In this document: positions 35,506 through 44,214 of the stretch, piece after piece
How positions within the stretch are numbered: the stretch's first letter is position 1
How the letters are laid out: the number at the start of each line of letters is the position of its first letter
From: Crocosphaera chwakensis CCY0110
Lineage (GTDB): Bacteria > Cyanobacteriota > Cyanobacteriia > Cyanobacteriales > Microcystaceae
Length of the DNA stretch: 64,000 bases
Direction: 5' to 3'
NCBI RefSeq assembly: GCF_000169335.1
Contig: NZ_AAXW01000016.1
Location: 1 to 64,000, forward strand
Position numbers and translations under genes: made by a program
Notes under the pieces: generated by a model
Seen by the model: only the letters and a program-made list of their open reading frames with translations
Told to the model about the DNA's origin: nothing
Databases searched by the model: none

Positions 35506-35745
35506 ATGTTTAGTGATTCAACAGAAAACTATGCGTTAAGATTTAACTTTCTAGGTTCTTATGCAGTTCATGAACTTGCAACAGATATTATTGCTTATCA
35601 ACTTAATTCAAATAAATTACCAGATATTGACTTTAAATTAGCTAGTATGGATAGTATTGATTATTATTGGTCTATGAAGCTTCTTGAAGAAACATATTTC
35701 AAGATATACAAAGTATATATTACTGGTACTAATTTCGTTAACTAA
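35506..35745 (+). CDS. Hypothetical small protein
   Basis: 79 residues (MFSDSTENYALRFNFLGSYA...), soluble, with no recognised motif. A GGTGAG string about 12 bases upstream of ATG 35506 may be a weak ribosome site. It stands alone between the interrupted gene and the ion channel gene and converges on the latter with five bases between stops. It may be a real small gene or a chance frame. Confidence 0.4.
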   Translation: MFSDSTENYALRFNFLGSYAVHELATDIIAYQLNSNKLPDIDFKLASMDSIDYYWSMKLLEETYFKIYKVYITGTNFVN

Positions 35746-35750
35746 TTTGA

Positions 35751-36767
35751 CTAAACCCAAAACGCGAAAGAAGCTAAACCCATAAATAAAACAGGGACTA
35801 ACCATTTTAAAACGTCGTCTAAATATAACGCTAAATCACGATAACCTCCGGCAACTAAATTAATACTGGTAACAGATTCTACTAATGCTAAAAAGACTAA
35901 TAACATTGCTCCCACAATCACTTTATCTTCTGCGGTTAAATAGTTCATTTTGGGTAGTTCTTGCCGTAAAATAAATTGATATGTAATTAAACTAACCATC
36001 GTCGCAGTAGCTAAGGTAATTTGCGGAATAATTTGTGTCGGTTCTAACCAAAATACTAAATCTGACATTAACACAATTAAAGCCACAGGAAAAAGAACAC
36101 GCCAAGCATAAAAATGAGAATGTCTCTTAACTTTAATTTGATAGTCAAATCTGGCATATTCTTGTTGTTCTGGTTGTAAATAATGACCATGACTATAGGT
36201 ACTAATTTCTTTGATAGACCAATTAATTAAAGAAATTTCATTACTAATTCCATTCAGTTCGTCTACTTCTATGAAATGGATTTCTTCAGGAGAATAACTA
36301 AAAGATATGAGTTCAACTTTGATAGTTTGTTCATCAAAAGGAAATCGTTTTAAATCAAGACTGGTGGATAATTGTCCATAAAATCGCTGTCGATAAGTAA
36401 CAATTCCTTGGGGATTAATATGTACAATTTCATCTAATTCTTTATCTAAATGACGTTGATTGATAATATGTAGATTTGGATGCCAAACTTGCTCAATTTT
36501 GCATTGATAAGGAGCAGCATTCGGATTAGACAAAGAAACATCTAAACGGGAATCATACCATTGTAATCCTAAATAAAAATCAATATAAACCGTTTGGTCT
36601 ATCTCATTAATTTTGACCAAATCTAATGTATAAATTCCTACTAATATTTGGGTTATATCTGACTCATTACCAGGTCTAGAAATGGCTTGATCATGGGGAA
36701 TATACCAATGTTTTTGACTATTCTGGGTAACAGCTATTTGTATGTTTGGGGGCGGTTTAATTGTCAT
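35751..36767 (-). CDS. Pentameric ligand-gated ion channel (Cys-loop superfamily, bacterial type)
   Basis: 338 residues. Residues about 35-215 form the ligand-binding beta sandwich: VGIYTLDLVKINEIDQTVYI, DFYLGLQWYDSRL, and LKRFPFDEQTIKVEL (the FPFD motif of the Cys-loop region, here without flanking cysteines, as in prokaryotic members). Four helices follow: M1 about 219-241, M2 about 247-267 (pore), M3 about 279-305, M4 about 317-338. GLIC and ELIC are relatives. The ligand is unknown. No signal peptide is visible, and upstream codons offer none before a stop. Confidence 0.88.
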   Translation of the reverse strand: MTIKPPPNIQIAVTQNSQKHWYIPHDQAISRPGNESDITQILVGIYTLDLVKINEIDQTVYIDFYLGLQWYDSRLDVSLSNPNAAPYQCKIEQVWHPNLHIINQRHLDKELDEIVHINPQGIVTYRQRFYGQLSTSLDLKRFPFDEQTIKVELISFSYSPEEIHFIEVDELNGISNEISLINWSIKEISTYSHGHYLQPEQQEYARFDYQIKVKRHSHFYAWRVLFPVALIVLMSDLVFWLEPTQIIPQITLATATMVSLITYQFILRQELPKMNYLTAEDKVIVGAMLLVFLALVESVTSINLVAGGYRDLALYLDDVLKWLVPVLFMGLASFAFWV

Positions 36768-37081
36768 GAATTCTTGATATAGTTAACAACTTAGTATCAA
36801 AAGTTGCTACTAAACACTTCTACTTCTAGGTTATATTATAAAGCCGAACCTTAATGAAAGCTAAAAATTTTAGATTAGTTTTTGACCTGGACTACTTCAA
36901 GTATTAAGAACTGTTAAAAAACTAACCTTAGATCAAGGATCTAGTTTTGATCAAAAAAGTTTTGTAATGGATATGATAGAAAAAAATTAAAAAGAATTCT
37001 AATTAAAAAAGTTGGCTAAATTTTCTAACGTCAACAAATGTTTATCATACTTATATATTGACTGAATTTGGAGAATTGTAA
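36768..37081. other. Intergenic gap without a recognisable gene
   Basis: AT-rich sequence between the channel gene start and the palindrome before der. No frame longer than a few dozen codons and no clear hairpin; probably holds the channel gene promoter. Confidence 0.5.
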
Positions 37082-37098
37082 GGTGGGCATTGCCCACC
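37082..37098. repeat. GGTGGGC palindrome beside the der stop
   Basis: GGTGGGCATTGCCCACC, identical to the copy at 8082. It lies 18 bases past the der stop codon and so is on the transcript end of der. Confidence 0.75.
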
Positions 37099-37116
37099 CT
37101 ACAAATGTTGATTCTG

Positions 37117-38475
37117 CTAAACTTTGGTTGCTCTATTTAAACTGGGTTCAATATCTCGCATTTTCTTGCCTCTCCATAACAAACGAATAGGTGTCCCAGG
37201 AAAACCAATTTGTTCTCGAAATTGTCGCTCAATATAGCGTTTATAATTATCGTTAAATCGCTTAGGATCATTGACGAATAAAGTAATTGTTGGCGGTTGA
37301 CTCGATACCTGGGTTCCGTAATAAATTCTCCCTTGTTTTCCTTGTCTACTGGTTGGAGGTGAATGCCATTTAACGGCTTCTTCTAACACTTCGTTGACAA
37401 CAGATGTATTCACCCTGCGACGATGTTCTTCTACTGCTAAATCTACTAATTCAAAGATATTTTCCACTCGTTTTCCTGACATGGCACTGACAAAAATAAT
37501 ATCAGCCCATTCCATAAAATAAAGTCGATCCATTACCCTTTGTTTATACTCATAAATGGTGTAAGAATCCTTTTCTACTGCATCCCATTTATTAACTACA
37601 ATAATAGCTGCCCTTCCTTCATCAATAATGCGATCTGCTAACTTGATATCTTGGTCTGTCACTCCATCAATAGCATCAATAACTAATAAGACAACATCCG
37701 CGCGACGAATGGCTTTAAAGGCTCGATTAATACTAAAAAATTCTGCCCCATAGTTAACATTTTTTTTGCGACGAATGCCGGCTGTATCGATTAAACGATA
37801 GGTGTTTTCTCCTCGTTCGACTACCGTATCAATAGTATCTCTAGTTGTCCCAGAAATAGGACTAACAATGGCTCTTTGTTCCCCTAAGAACGCATTCAAT
37901 AAACTGGATTTTCCTACATTAGGACGACCGATAATTGAAACATTAATTTCTTCTCTATCGGGAAGTTCATCAGGAGAGGGTAAATAGGTAATTAATTCAT
38001 CGAGTAATTCCCCAGTTCCACTACCGTGAATGCCAGAAATGGGATAAGGTTCCCCTAGTCCTAATTCCCAAAATTCGGCCGCTTGCATTAATCCTTGTTC
38101 AGGTGATTCACATTTATTCACCGCTAATAACACAGGAACTTGTTGTCGTCTTAACCAGTCTGAAATTTCACGATCGCCTGCTGTAGGTCCAAGTTGTCCA
38201 TCTACTACGAAAATAGCTGCGCTGGCCTCAGTTAATGCTGCCATAGCTTGTTCTCGGATCAAGGGTAAAAATTCTGTATCATCGTCAAAAACTAGCCCTC
38301 CTGTGTCCACCACTTGAAAATCGCGATCACGCCAAAACGCTGGTCGATATGTGCGATCGCGCGTAATCCCCGGCTGATCGTGTACGATCGCTTGTCTATC
38401 TTTGGCTAAACGGTTAACCAAGGTTGATTTGCCCACATTGGGCCGTCCAATAATTGCAACAATAGGTAATGCCAT
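37117..38475 (-). CDS. der: Ribosome biogenesis GTPase Der (EngA)
   Basis: 452 residues with two tandem GTPase domains and a C-terminal KH-like domain. Domain 1: GRPNVGKSTLVNRL, DTGG, NKCE. Domain 2: GRPNVGKSSLLNAF, DTAGIRRK, NKWD. KH-like tail from about residue 355. Der helps assemble the 50S subunit and is usually essential. ATG 38475. The 295-base gap upstream (38476-38770) separates it from a divergent small gene and shows no other feature. Confidence 0.97.
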   Translation of the reverse strand: MALPIVAIIGRPNVGKSTLVNRLAKDRQAIVHDQPGITRDRTYRPAFWRDRDFQVVDTGGLVFDDDTEFLPLIREQAMAALTEASAAIFVVDGQLGPTAGDREISDWLRRQQVPVLLAVNKCESPEQGLMQAAEFWELGLGEPYPISGIHGSGTGELLDELITYLPSPDELPDREEINVSIIGRPNVGKSSLLNAFLGEQRAIVSPISGTTRDTIDTVVERGENTYRLIDTAGIRRKKNVNYGAEFFSINRAFKAIRRADVVLLVIDAIDGVTDQDIKLADRIIDEGRAAIIVVNKWDAVEKDSYTIYEYKQRVMDRLYFMEWADIIFVSAMSGKRVENIFELVDLAVEEHRRRVNTSVVNEVLEEAVKWHSPPTSRQGKQGRIYYGTQVSSQPPTITLFVNDPKRFNDNYKRYIERQFREQIGFPGTPIRLLWRGKKMRDIEPSLNRATKV

Positions 38476-38770
38476 AATAGTTAATCTAAGATATCAGTTT
38501 GTAGAGATAATAATTTTGCTCGATCTTTTATCATAACGATTTTTTTGGGTAATGAGTTCAACGAACCCTGACATTATTTTTTATTTTCATCTCCTAACCT
38601 TTCTATGTCTACAGGCATAGTTATTTTCACGATCCCAAACAAAATATTAAGTTTTATAGACAAAACATCATTTTGTAGCAAATGTTACAGAATTTTATGT
38701 TATAAATAATAATGAGGGTGAAACAAACCACAATAAAAAAACACCATAAACAATCGGAGTCTAAAAAATT

Positions 38771-38968
38771 ATGTCTACTCAACAACAAGCAAGAGCCTTA
38801 ATGATGCGTCATCACCAAATGGTCAAAAACCGTCAACAATCGATGTTAGGGCGGGCAGCCTCTGAAATTGGCGTAGATGTGGAAACAGATTATTGGACAA
38901 CTATTCAAGGTAAACCTTGTTCTGGTTTTCGTAGTTCTTATGATCGCTCGAACGCTGCGATGAGTTAA
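38771..38968 (+). CDS. Small cyanobacterial protein of unknown function
   Basis: 65 residues, basic at the start (MSTQQQARALMMRHHQMVKN) with a mid-region SMLGRAASEIGVDVE and an aromatic WTTIQGKP segment. It looks like a small protein conserved among cyanobacteria, but I cannot assign a function. ATG 38771, preceded by an AT-rich leader with a GGAG about 13 bases upstream. A terminator-like hairpin follows at 39018. Confidence 0.7.
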   Translation: MSTQQQARALMMRHHQMVKNRQQSMLGRAASEIGVDVETDYWTTIQGKPCSGFRSSYDRSNAAMS

Positions 38969-39017
38969 TAATGGTTAATGCTTTTTAATTGTAACAAGTT
39001 AAATAGATTGCACGACG

Positions 39018-39053
39018 AAAGGGTGTTCTTCAGAAGAAGGGCCCCTTATTTTA
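39018..39053 (+). terminator. Possible terminator after the 38.8-kb small gene
   Basis: AAAGGG pairs with CCCCTT across an inner TTCTTC-AGA-AGAA stem; ATTTT follows. Weak T-run. Confidence 0.4.
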
Positions 39054-39262
39054 AGGCTGAAAATATTTATAGTGCTATTGAAAAAATTAAGGGAAAAATA
39101 TTTTTACCCACATAATTAGGTGATCGTAAATAAACATATAATTCTGATCATTTTACTTACCTTCATAAAAAGTTACTTTTACAGATTTATTTTGTCAGAA
39201 AGATTATGTTTTCCAACTAAAGTTATTTGATAAAATATAAATAAGGAATTAAGGAGGATATA

Positions 39263-39691
39263 ATGATGTTATTAACTCTAAAAGCTAAAGGAGCAATGAT
39301 AGCTTCTTTAGTAGTTGGTATTTCCTTAACCTGTTCATCTATCGCTACTGCAAAAGAAGGGCCTTGTCTAGGAATTTCAGACTATGATCCTCAACCTTAC
39401 TATGAATTAACCATTAATCCCTTTCCAAGAAACCAATTGCCTTCAGAATATAGTGTTGGTGGTTATTTAGATCAAGGTTTAGTGAGAACATGGAATGCGA
39501 ATTCAAATGTTAATTTACGTCAACAACCCAATACTAATAATAGTAAAGTCTTAAAAACCATTCCTGATCAAAGTTTCATACCACTCTATGGGGGATTTTA
39601 CTCTGAAGATAATTATTGGTGGTGGTTTACAGAATACCAAGGTAATAGAGGGTGGATTCGGTCAGATTATGTCTGCGGTGATCCCCAATAA
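39263..39691 (+). CDS. Secreted SH3-like domain protein
   Basis: 142 residues. A signal peptide spans about 1-30 (ending SIATAKEG), a linker follows, and the C-terminal part (about 72-140) is a bacterial SH3 type: ANSNVNLRQQPNTNNSKVLK and WWWFTEYQGNRGWIRSDYVC. Such domains bind cell-wall peptides or ligands in the periplasm. ATG 39263 follows AGGAGG seven bases upstream. Cysteines in the mature part (CLG and VCGD) could form a disulfide. A strong hairpin follows at 39713. Confidence 0.85.
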   Translation: MMLLTLKAKGAMIASLVVGISLTCSSIATAKEGPCLGISDYDPQPYYELTINPFPRNQLPSEYSVGGYLDQGLVRTWNANSNVNLRQQPNTNNSKVLKTIPDQSFIPLYGGFYSEDNYWWWFTEYQGNRGWIRSDYVCGDPQ

Positions 39692-39712
39692 AAACTAATA
39701 ATAACGTAACTG

Positions 39713-39753
39713 CAAGAAGAAAGTATATTAAAGTTGGTCTTTCTTCTTGTTTC
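39713..39753 (+). terminator. Terminator-like hairpin after the SH3 gene
   Basis: CAAGAAGAAAG (39713-39723) pairs perfectly with CTTTCTTCTTG (39739-39749) around a 15-base loop, followed by TTT. Confidence 0.6.
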
Positions 39754-39905
39754 CTATTGATTATACTTATTGACTCATTCGAGCTATCTGACATCTAACC
39801 CCTGTCTCAAAAAATTTAACTGATATTTTTTATCAGTATGACAACTGCTATCAATTTTTGCTATAAACATCAAAGAGTCAAAATCACAAGATAAATTATT
39901 TATTC

Positions 39906-40763
39906 ATGAGTCACGCATCTAACCTATCAGAAAAAATTGCTCGATTTTATGACACCTCAAGTAACTTGTGGGAACAAATATGGGGTGAACATATGCACCA
40001 CGGTTACTATGGCAGAGGTGGGAATTGCAAACTTAATCGTCGTCAAGCACAAATTGATTTAATCGAAGAACTGTTAAATTGGGCAAATATAAAAGACGTT
40101 ACTAACTTAATTGATGTCGGTTGTGGGATCGGAGGAAGCACCCTCTATTTATCTGAAAAATTTAATGCCCAAGCAATAGGAATTACCCTATCTTCTGTAC
40201 AGGCAAATAGAGCGACAGAAAGAGCGACTCAGTTCAAATTAGAAGAAACAGTACAATTTCAGGTGGCTGATGCTCTAAATATGCCCTTTGCAGACAATAA
40301 TTTTGACTTGGTTTGGTCTCTTGAAAGTGGGGAACATATGCCAGATAAAAAGAAATTTTTTCAAGAATGTTATCGGGTATTAAAACCAGGTGGTACGTTT
40401 ATTTGTGCTACTTGGTGTCATCGTCCTACTGATTCTTGGGCAGGAGAATTAACAGAAGATGAAAAACAACATTTAGCAGAAATTTATCGGGTTTATTGTT
40501 TACCTTATGTCATATCTTTACCCGAATACGAAACCATTGCCTGTGACTGTGGCTTTAATCAGATTAAAGTAGATGATTGGTCAATGGAAGTCGCTCCTTT
40601 TTGGGATATTGTGATAGATTCAGCTTTCAATTTAGAGGCAATAATAGGTCTATTTAAAAGCGGTTGGCAAACTGTAGAAGGAGCGTTATCATTAGGCTTA
40701 ATGAGTCGAGGTTATGAACGGGGTTTAATTCGGTTTGGTTTGATTTCTGGACAAAAATCATGA
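39906..40763 (+). CDS. Gamma-tocopherol methyltransferase family protein
   Basis: 285 residues with a class I SAM methyltransferase fold: SEKIARFYDTSSNLWEQIWG and EHMHHGYYG (substrate region typical of the tocopherol C-methyltransferases), then LIDVGCGIGGSTLYLSEK (SAM motif I), VADALNMPFADNNFDLVWS and LKPGGTFICATWCHRPTDSW. The last step in alpha-tocopherol synthesis, or a closely related quinone methylation, is the likely job. nrtS overlaps its stop by four bases. Start ATG 39906. Confidence 0.85.
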   Translation: MSHASNLSEKIARFYDTSSNLWEQIWGEHMHHGYYGRGGNCKLNRRQAQIDLIEELLNWANIKDVTNLIDVGCGIGGSTLYLSEKFNAQAIGITLSSVQANRATERATQFKLEETVQFQVADALNMPFADNNFDLVWSLESGEHMPDKKKFFQECYRVLKPGGTFICATWCHRPTDSWAGELTEDEKQHLAEIYRVYCLPYVISLPEYETIACDCGFNQIKVDDWSMEVAPFWDIVIDSAFNLEAIIGLFKSGWQTVEGALSLGLMSRGYERGLIRFGLISGQKS

Positions 40764-41011
40764 GATTTTGGTTAGGTTTTTTTCAAGCATTATTTAATAA
40801 AAATTTGAGTAAAATGGCTATTAAAGTAGCTTTAGTCGTCGGTTCAATTTTCTTTACTATTATTCATGGTAAAGCCGTTATGCAAGGAAAAATGACCCAA
40901 GATTGCTGGATTTCTGGGCTACTAACTTATTGTGTTCCTTATATAGTTAATATTCAGGGCCAGTATGTCATGGGTCGTAGAAAACAAAAAAAGAAAATTT
41001 CCATCAATTAA
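40760..41011 (+). CDS. nrtS: NrtS-type small membrane protein
   Basis: 83 residues with two membrane segments (about 19-38 and 52-70): KMAIKVALVVGSIFFTIIHG, then WISGLLTYCVPYIVNIQGQY and a basic tail RRKQKKK. This matches NrtS, a small nitrate/nitrite uptake protein from cyanobacteria; nitrate transport here is inferred from family likeness. It overlaps the methyltransferase stop (ATGA), so the two are co-translated. Its stop overlaps by four bases the stop of the convergent YiaA-like gene. Confidence 0.75.
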   Translation: MRFWLGFFQALFNKNLSKMAIKVALVVGSIFFTIIHGKAVMQGKMTQDCWISGLLTYCVPYIVNIQGQYVMGRRKQKKKISIN

Positions 41012-41280
41012 TTATGTTCAGAAAGCAGCTTTTCTACCTTAGCTTCATCAACGCGAGAAACTAATTTACTTCTTTCATGTAAATCTCTTTGAGTTTTGGT
41101 TAAGCTAATTGTAGAACCAACTGTAAAAGTTAATCCCATACCCATAAACGCTTTAATCCAACCATTAACAGGTAAATAAAGAATACCAACAGTTGTAATC
41201 GATACAGCTAAGATAAAAGATGCCCAAGTCTGAATCACCCAAGCTGCACTATGATCTTGAGTTAATTGATTTCTACTCAT
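41008..41280 (-). CDS. YiaA/YiaB family inner membrane protein
   Basis: 90 residues. The two-helix YiaA/B domain is visible: AWVIQTWASFILAVSITTVG and GWIKAFMGMGLTFTVGSTIS, followed by a charged tail. Function unknown in the family. ATG 41280 with no obvious strong ribosome site; the upstream 125 bases to the next gene hold AGGAGG at about 41303 on the plus strand only. Confidence 0.8.
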   Translation of the reverse strand: MSRNQLTQDHSAAWVIQTWASFILAVSITTVGILYLPVNGWIKAFMGMGLTFTVGSTISLTKTQRDLHERSKLVSRVDEAKVEKLLSEHN

Positions 41281-41405
41281 ATTGATTGTCTCTAGGTGTC
41301 AAGGAGGAACAAGATAAATTCTTGATACCATCGAGAATAATTGAAAAAACGAAAAACAATTTAAGCAAAGTGACAGTTTTCTAACTGGATATTGACTAAC
41401 AGCCT

Positions 41406-41846
41406 TTAGAACAGCAAATCTTCTAGAAGATAAGGGCATTCTTTAGGTAAATCAACATCATACTCAGCCTTAACAATTTTTACTGCATCTTGATAGATTC
41501 CTTCAAATTGGTGTGTAAGTTTAGGTTTCATGCTTGGGGCATATTTACGGGTCATATTAACTTTAAAAACCATGACCTCAGACTTCCATTTTCTATAACA
41601 GTCTTCTAAGGAAACGTAATCAATTTTTAGCTTGTGTTCGATTTGTCTAATTAACAAACTCACAACCGCATTGTATTCGCTACGTCCCAATGCTTCAATC
41701 TCCTCAATAATATTATCCCAGTCTAATTTATCTAAATGCTTTAACCCTTGATTCGTATTGATTAACCTTCGTAAAGCATCAGCTTGTTCAATAGTCCATT
41801 GATAATAATCTGTTTCGTAAGTATTAAGACACCCTGTTTGACCCAT
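41406..41846 (-). CDS. DUF29 family protein
   Basis: 146 residues with the classic DUF29 run: YETDYYQWTIEQADALRRL, LDWDNIIEEIEALGRSEYNA, VVSLLIRQIEHKLKIDY, CYRKWKSEVMVF, and ...PYLLEDLL. This is a fuller match than the 2.6-kb copy. Function unknown. It starts four bases after the stop of the isoaspartyl peptidase gene, in the same operon-like run. Confidence 0.85.
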   Translation of the reverse strand: MGQTGCLNTYETDYYQWTIEQADALRRLINTNQGLKHLDKLDWDNIIEEIEALGRSEYNAVVSLLIRQIEHKLKIDYVSLEDCYRKWKSEVMVFKVNMTRKYAPSMKPKLTHQFEGIYQDAVKIVKAEYDVDLPKECPYLLEDLLF

Positions 41847-41850
41847 GATT

Positions 41851-42789
41851 TTAACAATATCCCATTAATTCATCTGTTTGCCATTCTAAAGTATCCCCAA
41901 TGGTAGAACCATCATGATAAGCAGCCAGTAAAATTTCGCTGGTTTTCCCCCAACTAATAACGCCATTATGGTCTAATGCGATCGCCCCTAAATCTCTGTT
42001 TCGTTTTTTGCTTTCTTCCATCGACTTCTGCATCGCTTCGGGTAAAGATAACCCATCTCCCACTCGAATCACCACCCGCGCAGCAAAACACTCATTAACG
42101 ATATCTTCCCCTATCCCTGTGCAACTCACCCCTGCCTCTGCGGTAGCATAGTTACCAGCTGGCATAGCAGAATCACTCACTCGGCCAATTCTTTCTAACC
42201 CTTTTCCTCCGGTAGAGGTTCCGGCCGCAATTTTTCCCTGACTATCTAAAGCCACCACCCCGATGGTTCCCCGTCTTGCTTCAAAAGACTCTGGTTTTGC
42301 AATTAAACGTCCCATTTTGCGCTGAAAATCATCTTTCCACTCTTCAATCCATTCTTTAGCCCGAAACTCCGTTAAAGGGTCATAAACAGGGATATTCAAT
42401 TCTCTGGCTAATTCGGCAGACCCCATATCCGAGAGAATGCGATCGCTTTCATTTTGTAAATAGTTAGCTAAATCGATAGGATTTTTGACGCGGGAGATAT
42501 TAATAACACCACTAAAGGTTTGACTCAACCCTTCCATCAAAGAGGCACTCATGCGAATTTGTCCATCAGATTGTAACACCGATCCAGTTCCTGCGTTGAA
42601 ACCTGGCTCATTTTCGAGCAACTGACATCCCCTAACTACTGCATCTATGGATGGTTTCCCATCTTTTAATAATTGATACACTTCGGTAACAATTTTATGG
42701 AGGGTGGGACGCACTTTTTCTAAACCCCCTTTATCGTATAGGGAACTCGCACCTCCATGAATGATTAGTTTGGGTTGGGTTGTAGTCAT
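41851..42789 (-). CDS. Isoaspartyl peptidase / L-asparaginase (plant-type, Ntn hydrolase)
   Basis: 312 residues. Ntn-hydrolase precursor: an alpha chain (about 1-174, with GGAS and NAGTGSVLQSDG) and a beta chain starting at the nucleophile Thr175 in ARRGTIGVVALD, followed by STGGKG and RIGRVSDSAMPAGNYA. It removes isoaspartyl residues from damaged peptides and hydrolyses asparagine. Autocleavage before Thr175 activates it. Its start overlaps the stop of the DUF2256 gene by four bases. Confidence 0.93.
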   Translation of the reverse strand: MTTTQPKLIIHGGASSLYDKGGLEKVRPTLHKIVTEVYQLLKDGKPSIDAVVRGCQLLENEPGFNAGTGSVLQSDGQIRMSASLMEGLSQTFSGVINISRVKNPIDLANYLQNESDRILSDMGSAELARELNIPVYDPLTEFRAKEWIEEWKDDFQRKMGRLIAKPESFEARRGTIGVVALDSQGKIAAGTSTGGKGLERIGRVSDSAMPAGNYATAEAGVSCTGIGEDIVNECFAARVVIRVGDGLSLPEAMQKSMEESKKRNRDLGAIALDHNGVISWGKTSEILLAAYHDGSTIGDTLEWQTDELMGYC

Positions 42790-42950
42790 GAATCTTTATC
42801 CTGTATTTGAGAGCGTCTTCTGCGACATCGTTCGGAGCAATATTTTACATCATCCCAGCATTTGTCCCATTTTTTTCGCCATGTGAAGGAAAGGCCACAA
42901 ACAGGACATATTTTACTGGGTAAATCTGATTTTGAGCGTTGACGAGCCAT
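42786..42950 (-). CDS. DUF2256 small zinc-binding protein
   Basis: 54 residues: MARQRSKSDLPSKICPVCGL, SFTWRKKWDKCWDDVKYCSE and RCRRRRSQ. The CxxC...WRKKW...V-x-YC-S-x-R-C-R-R-R pattern is DUF2256 and the four cysteines fit a zinc site. Function unknown; it often travels with photolyase-like or redox genes. It overlaps the isoaspartyl peptidase gene (ATGA), indicating translational coupling. It is too short for most automated calls. Confidence 0.85.
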   Translation of the reverse strand: MARQRSKSDLPSKICPVCGLSFTWRKKWDKCWDDVKYCSERCRRRRSQIQDKDS

Positions 42951-43017
42951 TGATTCAGTTATCAGTTATTTGTCTTTGCTTTATTATAAGATTAAGACAA
43001 TAATTATTAATTGATTG

Positions 43018-43344
43018 ATGGTAACCACAACTTCTACTAAGTTATCAACTATTTTACTAGGATTTCGAGCTTTATCTGATCCGATTCGTTTACAGGTTTT
43101 GGAGTTACTAAAAAGTAAAGAGTTATGTGTTTGTGATCTTTGTGAAAAACTTGATATTAGTCAATCTAAACTCTCTTTTCATCTGAAAAATTTGAAAGAA
43201 GCTAAATTAGTGCGATCGCGTCAAGAAGGTCGTTGGATCTATTATCGTTTAAATTTATCTCAATTTGCCATACTAGAAGGCTATCTCTTTCAATATCAAC
43301 AATTTCAAGACATTTTGTCTAAATCTTCTTGTCAAGAGTCTTAG
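43018..43344 (+). CDS. ArsR/SmtB family transcriptional regulator
   Basis: 108 residues, winged helix: LSDPIRLQVLELLKSKELCV, CDLCEKLDISQSKLSFHLKN, LKEAKLVRSRQEGRWIYYRL. The ELCVCDLCE motif in helix 3 is the ArsR metalloid site (Cys-x-Cys), so As(III) or Sb(III) may be the inducer. No ars gene lies nearby in this window, so its targets are elsewhere. ATG 43018 is preferred over an in-frame TTG one codon before. Confidence 0.88.
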   Translation: MVTTTSTKLSTILLGFRALSDPIRLQVLELLKSKELCVCDLCEKLDISQSKLSFHLKNLKEAKLVRSRQEGRWIYYRLNLSQFAILEGYLFQYQQFQDILSKSSCQES

Positions 43345-43558
43345 TTAATCGTCGTTGTGGACTCAAGATTTGTTACATTAAAGTCTAGATTTTACAAATG
43401 GTAATCAATGACATATAAAAAAATAAGATAGACAAGTTAGCAACTTATTTCTAAGCTACTATAATGTTTGAAATAATTACTAATTTTATAAGCATGATAG
43501 CCAGAAAATCATAATTCCTGTCAGTGTCTTATTTTTGTTTTCTAAAGGAGTTTTTACC

Positions 43559-44140
43559 ATGAAACAATTGGTATCTATGCTACTAACAAGTACCCTTGTA
43601 ACTTTTCCAGGTATGGCTTTAGCTAATCCTATGTTATTGTCACAGCAAAATAAACAAGAGAATATTGAGCAAAAAATTCAAATTGCTTTTCCTGATTTTG
43701 TTGTTGTTTCTTTGAAATCTGGAAATATGACCACAGGAAACTTTATCGATTTGAATAACCGTAGTTTAATTATTAGCTATAAAGGTTATACCAGTGGTAT
43801 TCCTTTAACTGAAATTAAATCGATTGAGTTTAAAAATAAAGTATTGATTCCTGCTAATGAAACTGTAATTTGTCAACAAAGTAATGATCAATGTCGTCAA
43901 GTTAATTTTACTCAAAATCAAGAGCAAGAACCCACAATTGTTGAAAATATTCCAATGACTAACTTAAACTTATTTCAGGGAGCAAAAACAGCATTATTAA
44001 CTATTCCTGATATTTCAGAAGAAGAAACAGACAATATTAATTATTTATCTAATAATAATATTAATATTATTAATTCTCTTGAAATAGACGAATCAGGAGA
44101 ACTGATTACCCTAACATTAATTCCAACTAAGCGTAAATAA
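43559..44140 (+). CDS. Secreted protein of unknown function
   Basis: 193 residues. The signal peptide runs about 1-22 (VSMLLTSTLVTFPGMALANP). The mature part has a beta-rich first half (FPDFVVVSLKSGNMTTGNFI, DLNNRSLIISYKGYTSGIPL, TEIKSIEFKNK) and an Asn-rich acidic second half. Two cysteines (CQQSNDQC) could bond. No family named. ATG 43559 follows AAAGGAG 13 bases upstream, better than the in-frame TTG at 43535. Confidence 0.7.
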   Translation: MKQLVSMLLTSTLVTFPGMALANPMLLSQQNKQENIEQKIQIAFPDFVVVSLKSGNMTTGNFIDLNNRSLIISYKGYTSGIPLTEIKSIEFKNKVLIPANETVICQQSNDQCRQVNFTQNQEQEPTIVENIPMTNLNLFQGAKTALLTIPDISEEETDNINYLSNNNINIINSLEIDESGELITLTLIPTKRK

Positions 44141-44214
44141 AAAAGTAGAATACTTCTTTTCATTTCAGCAAAAATTTGCGAAAATAAAAGATAATAAGTT
44201 ATCAATTATCTCCT

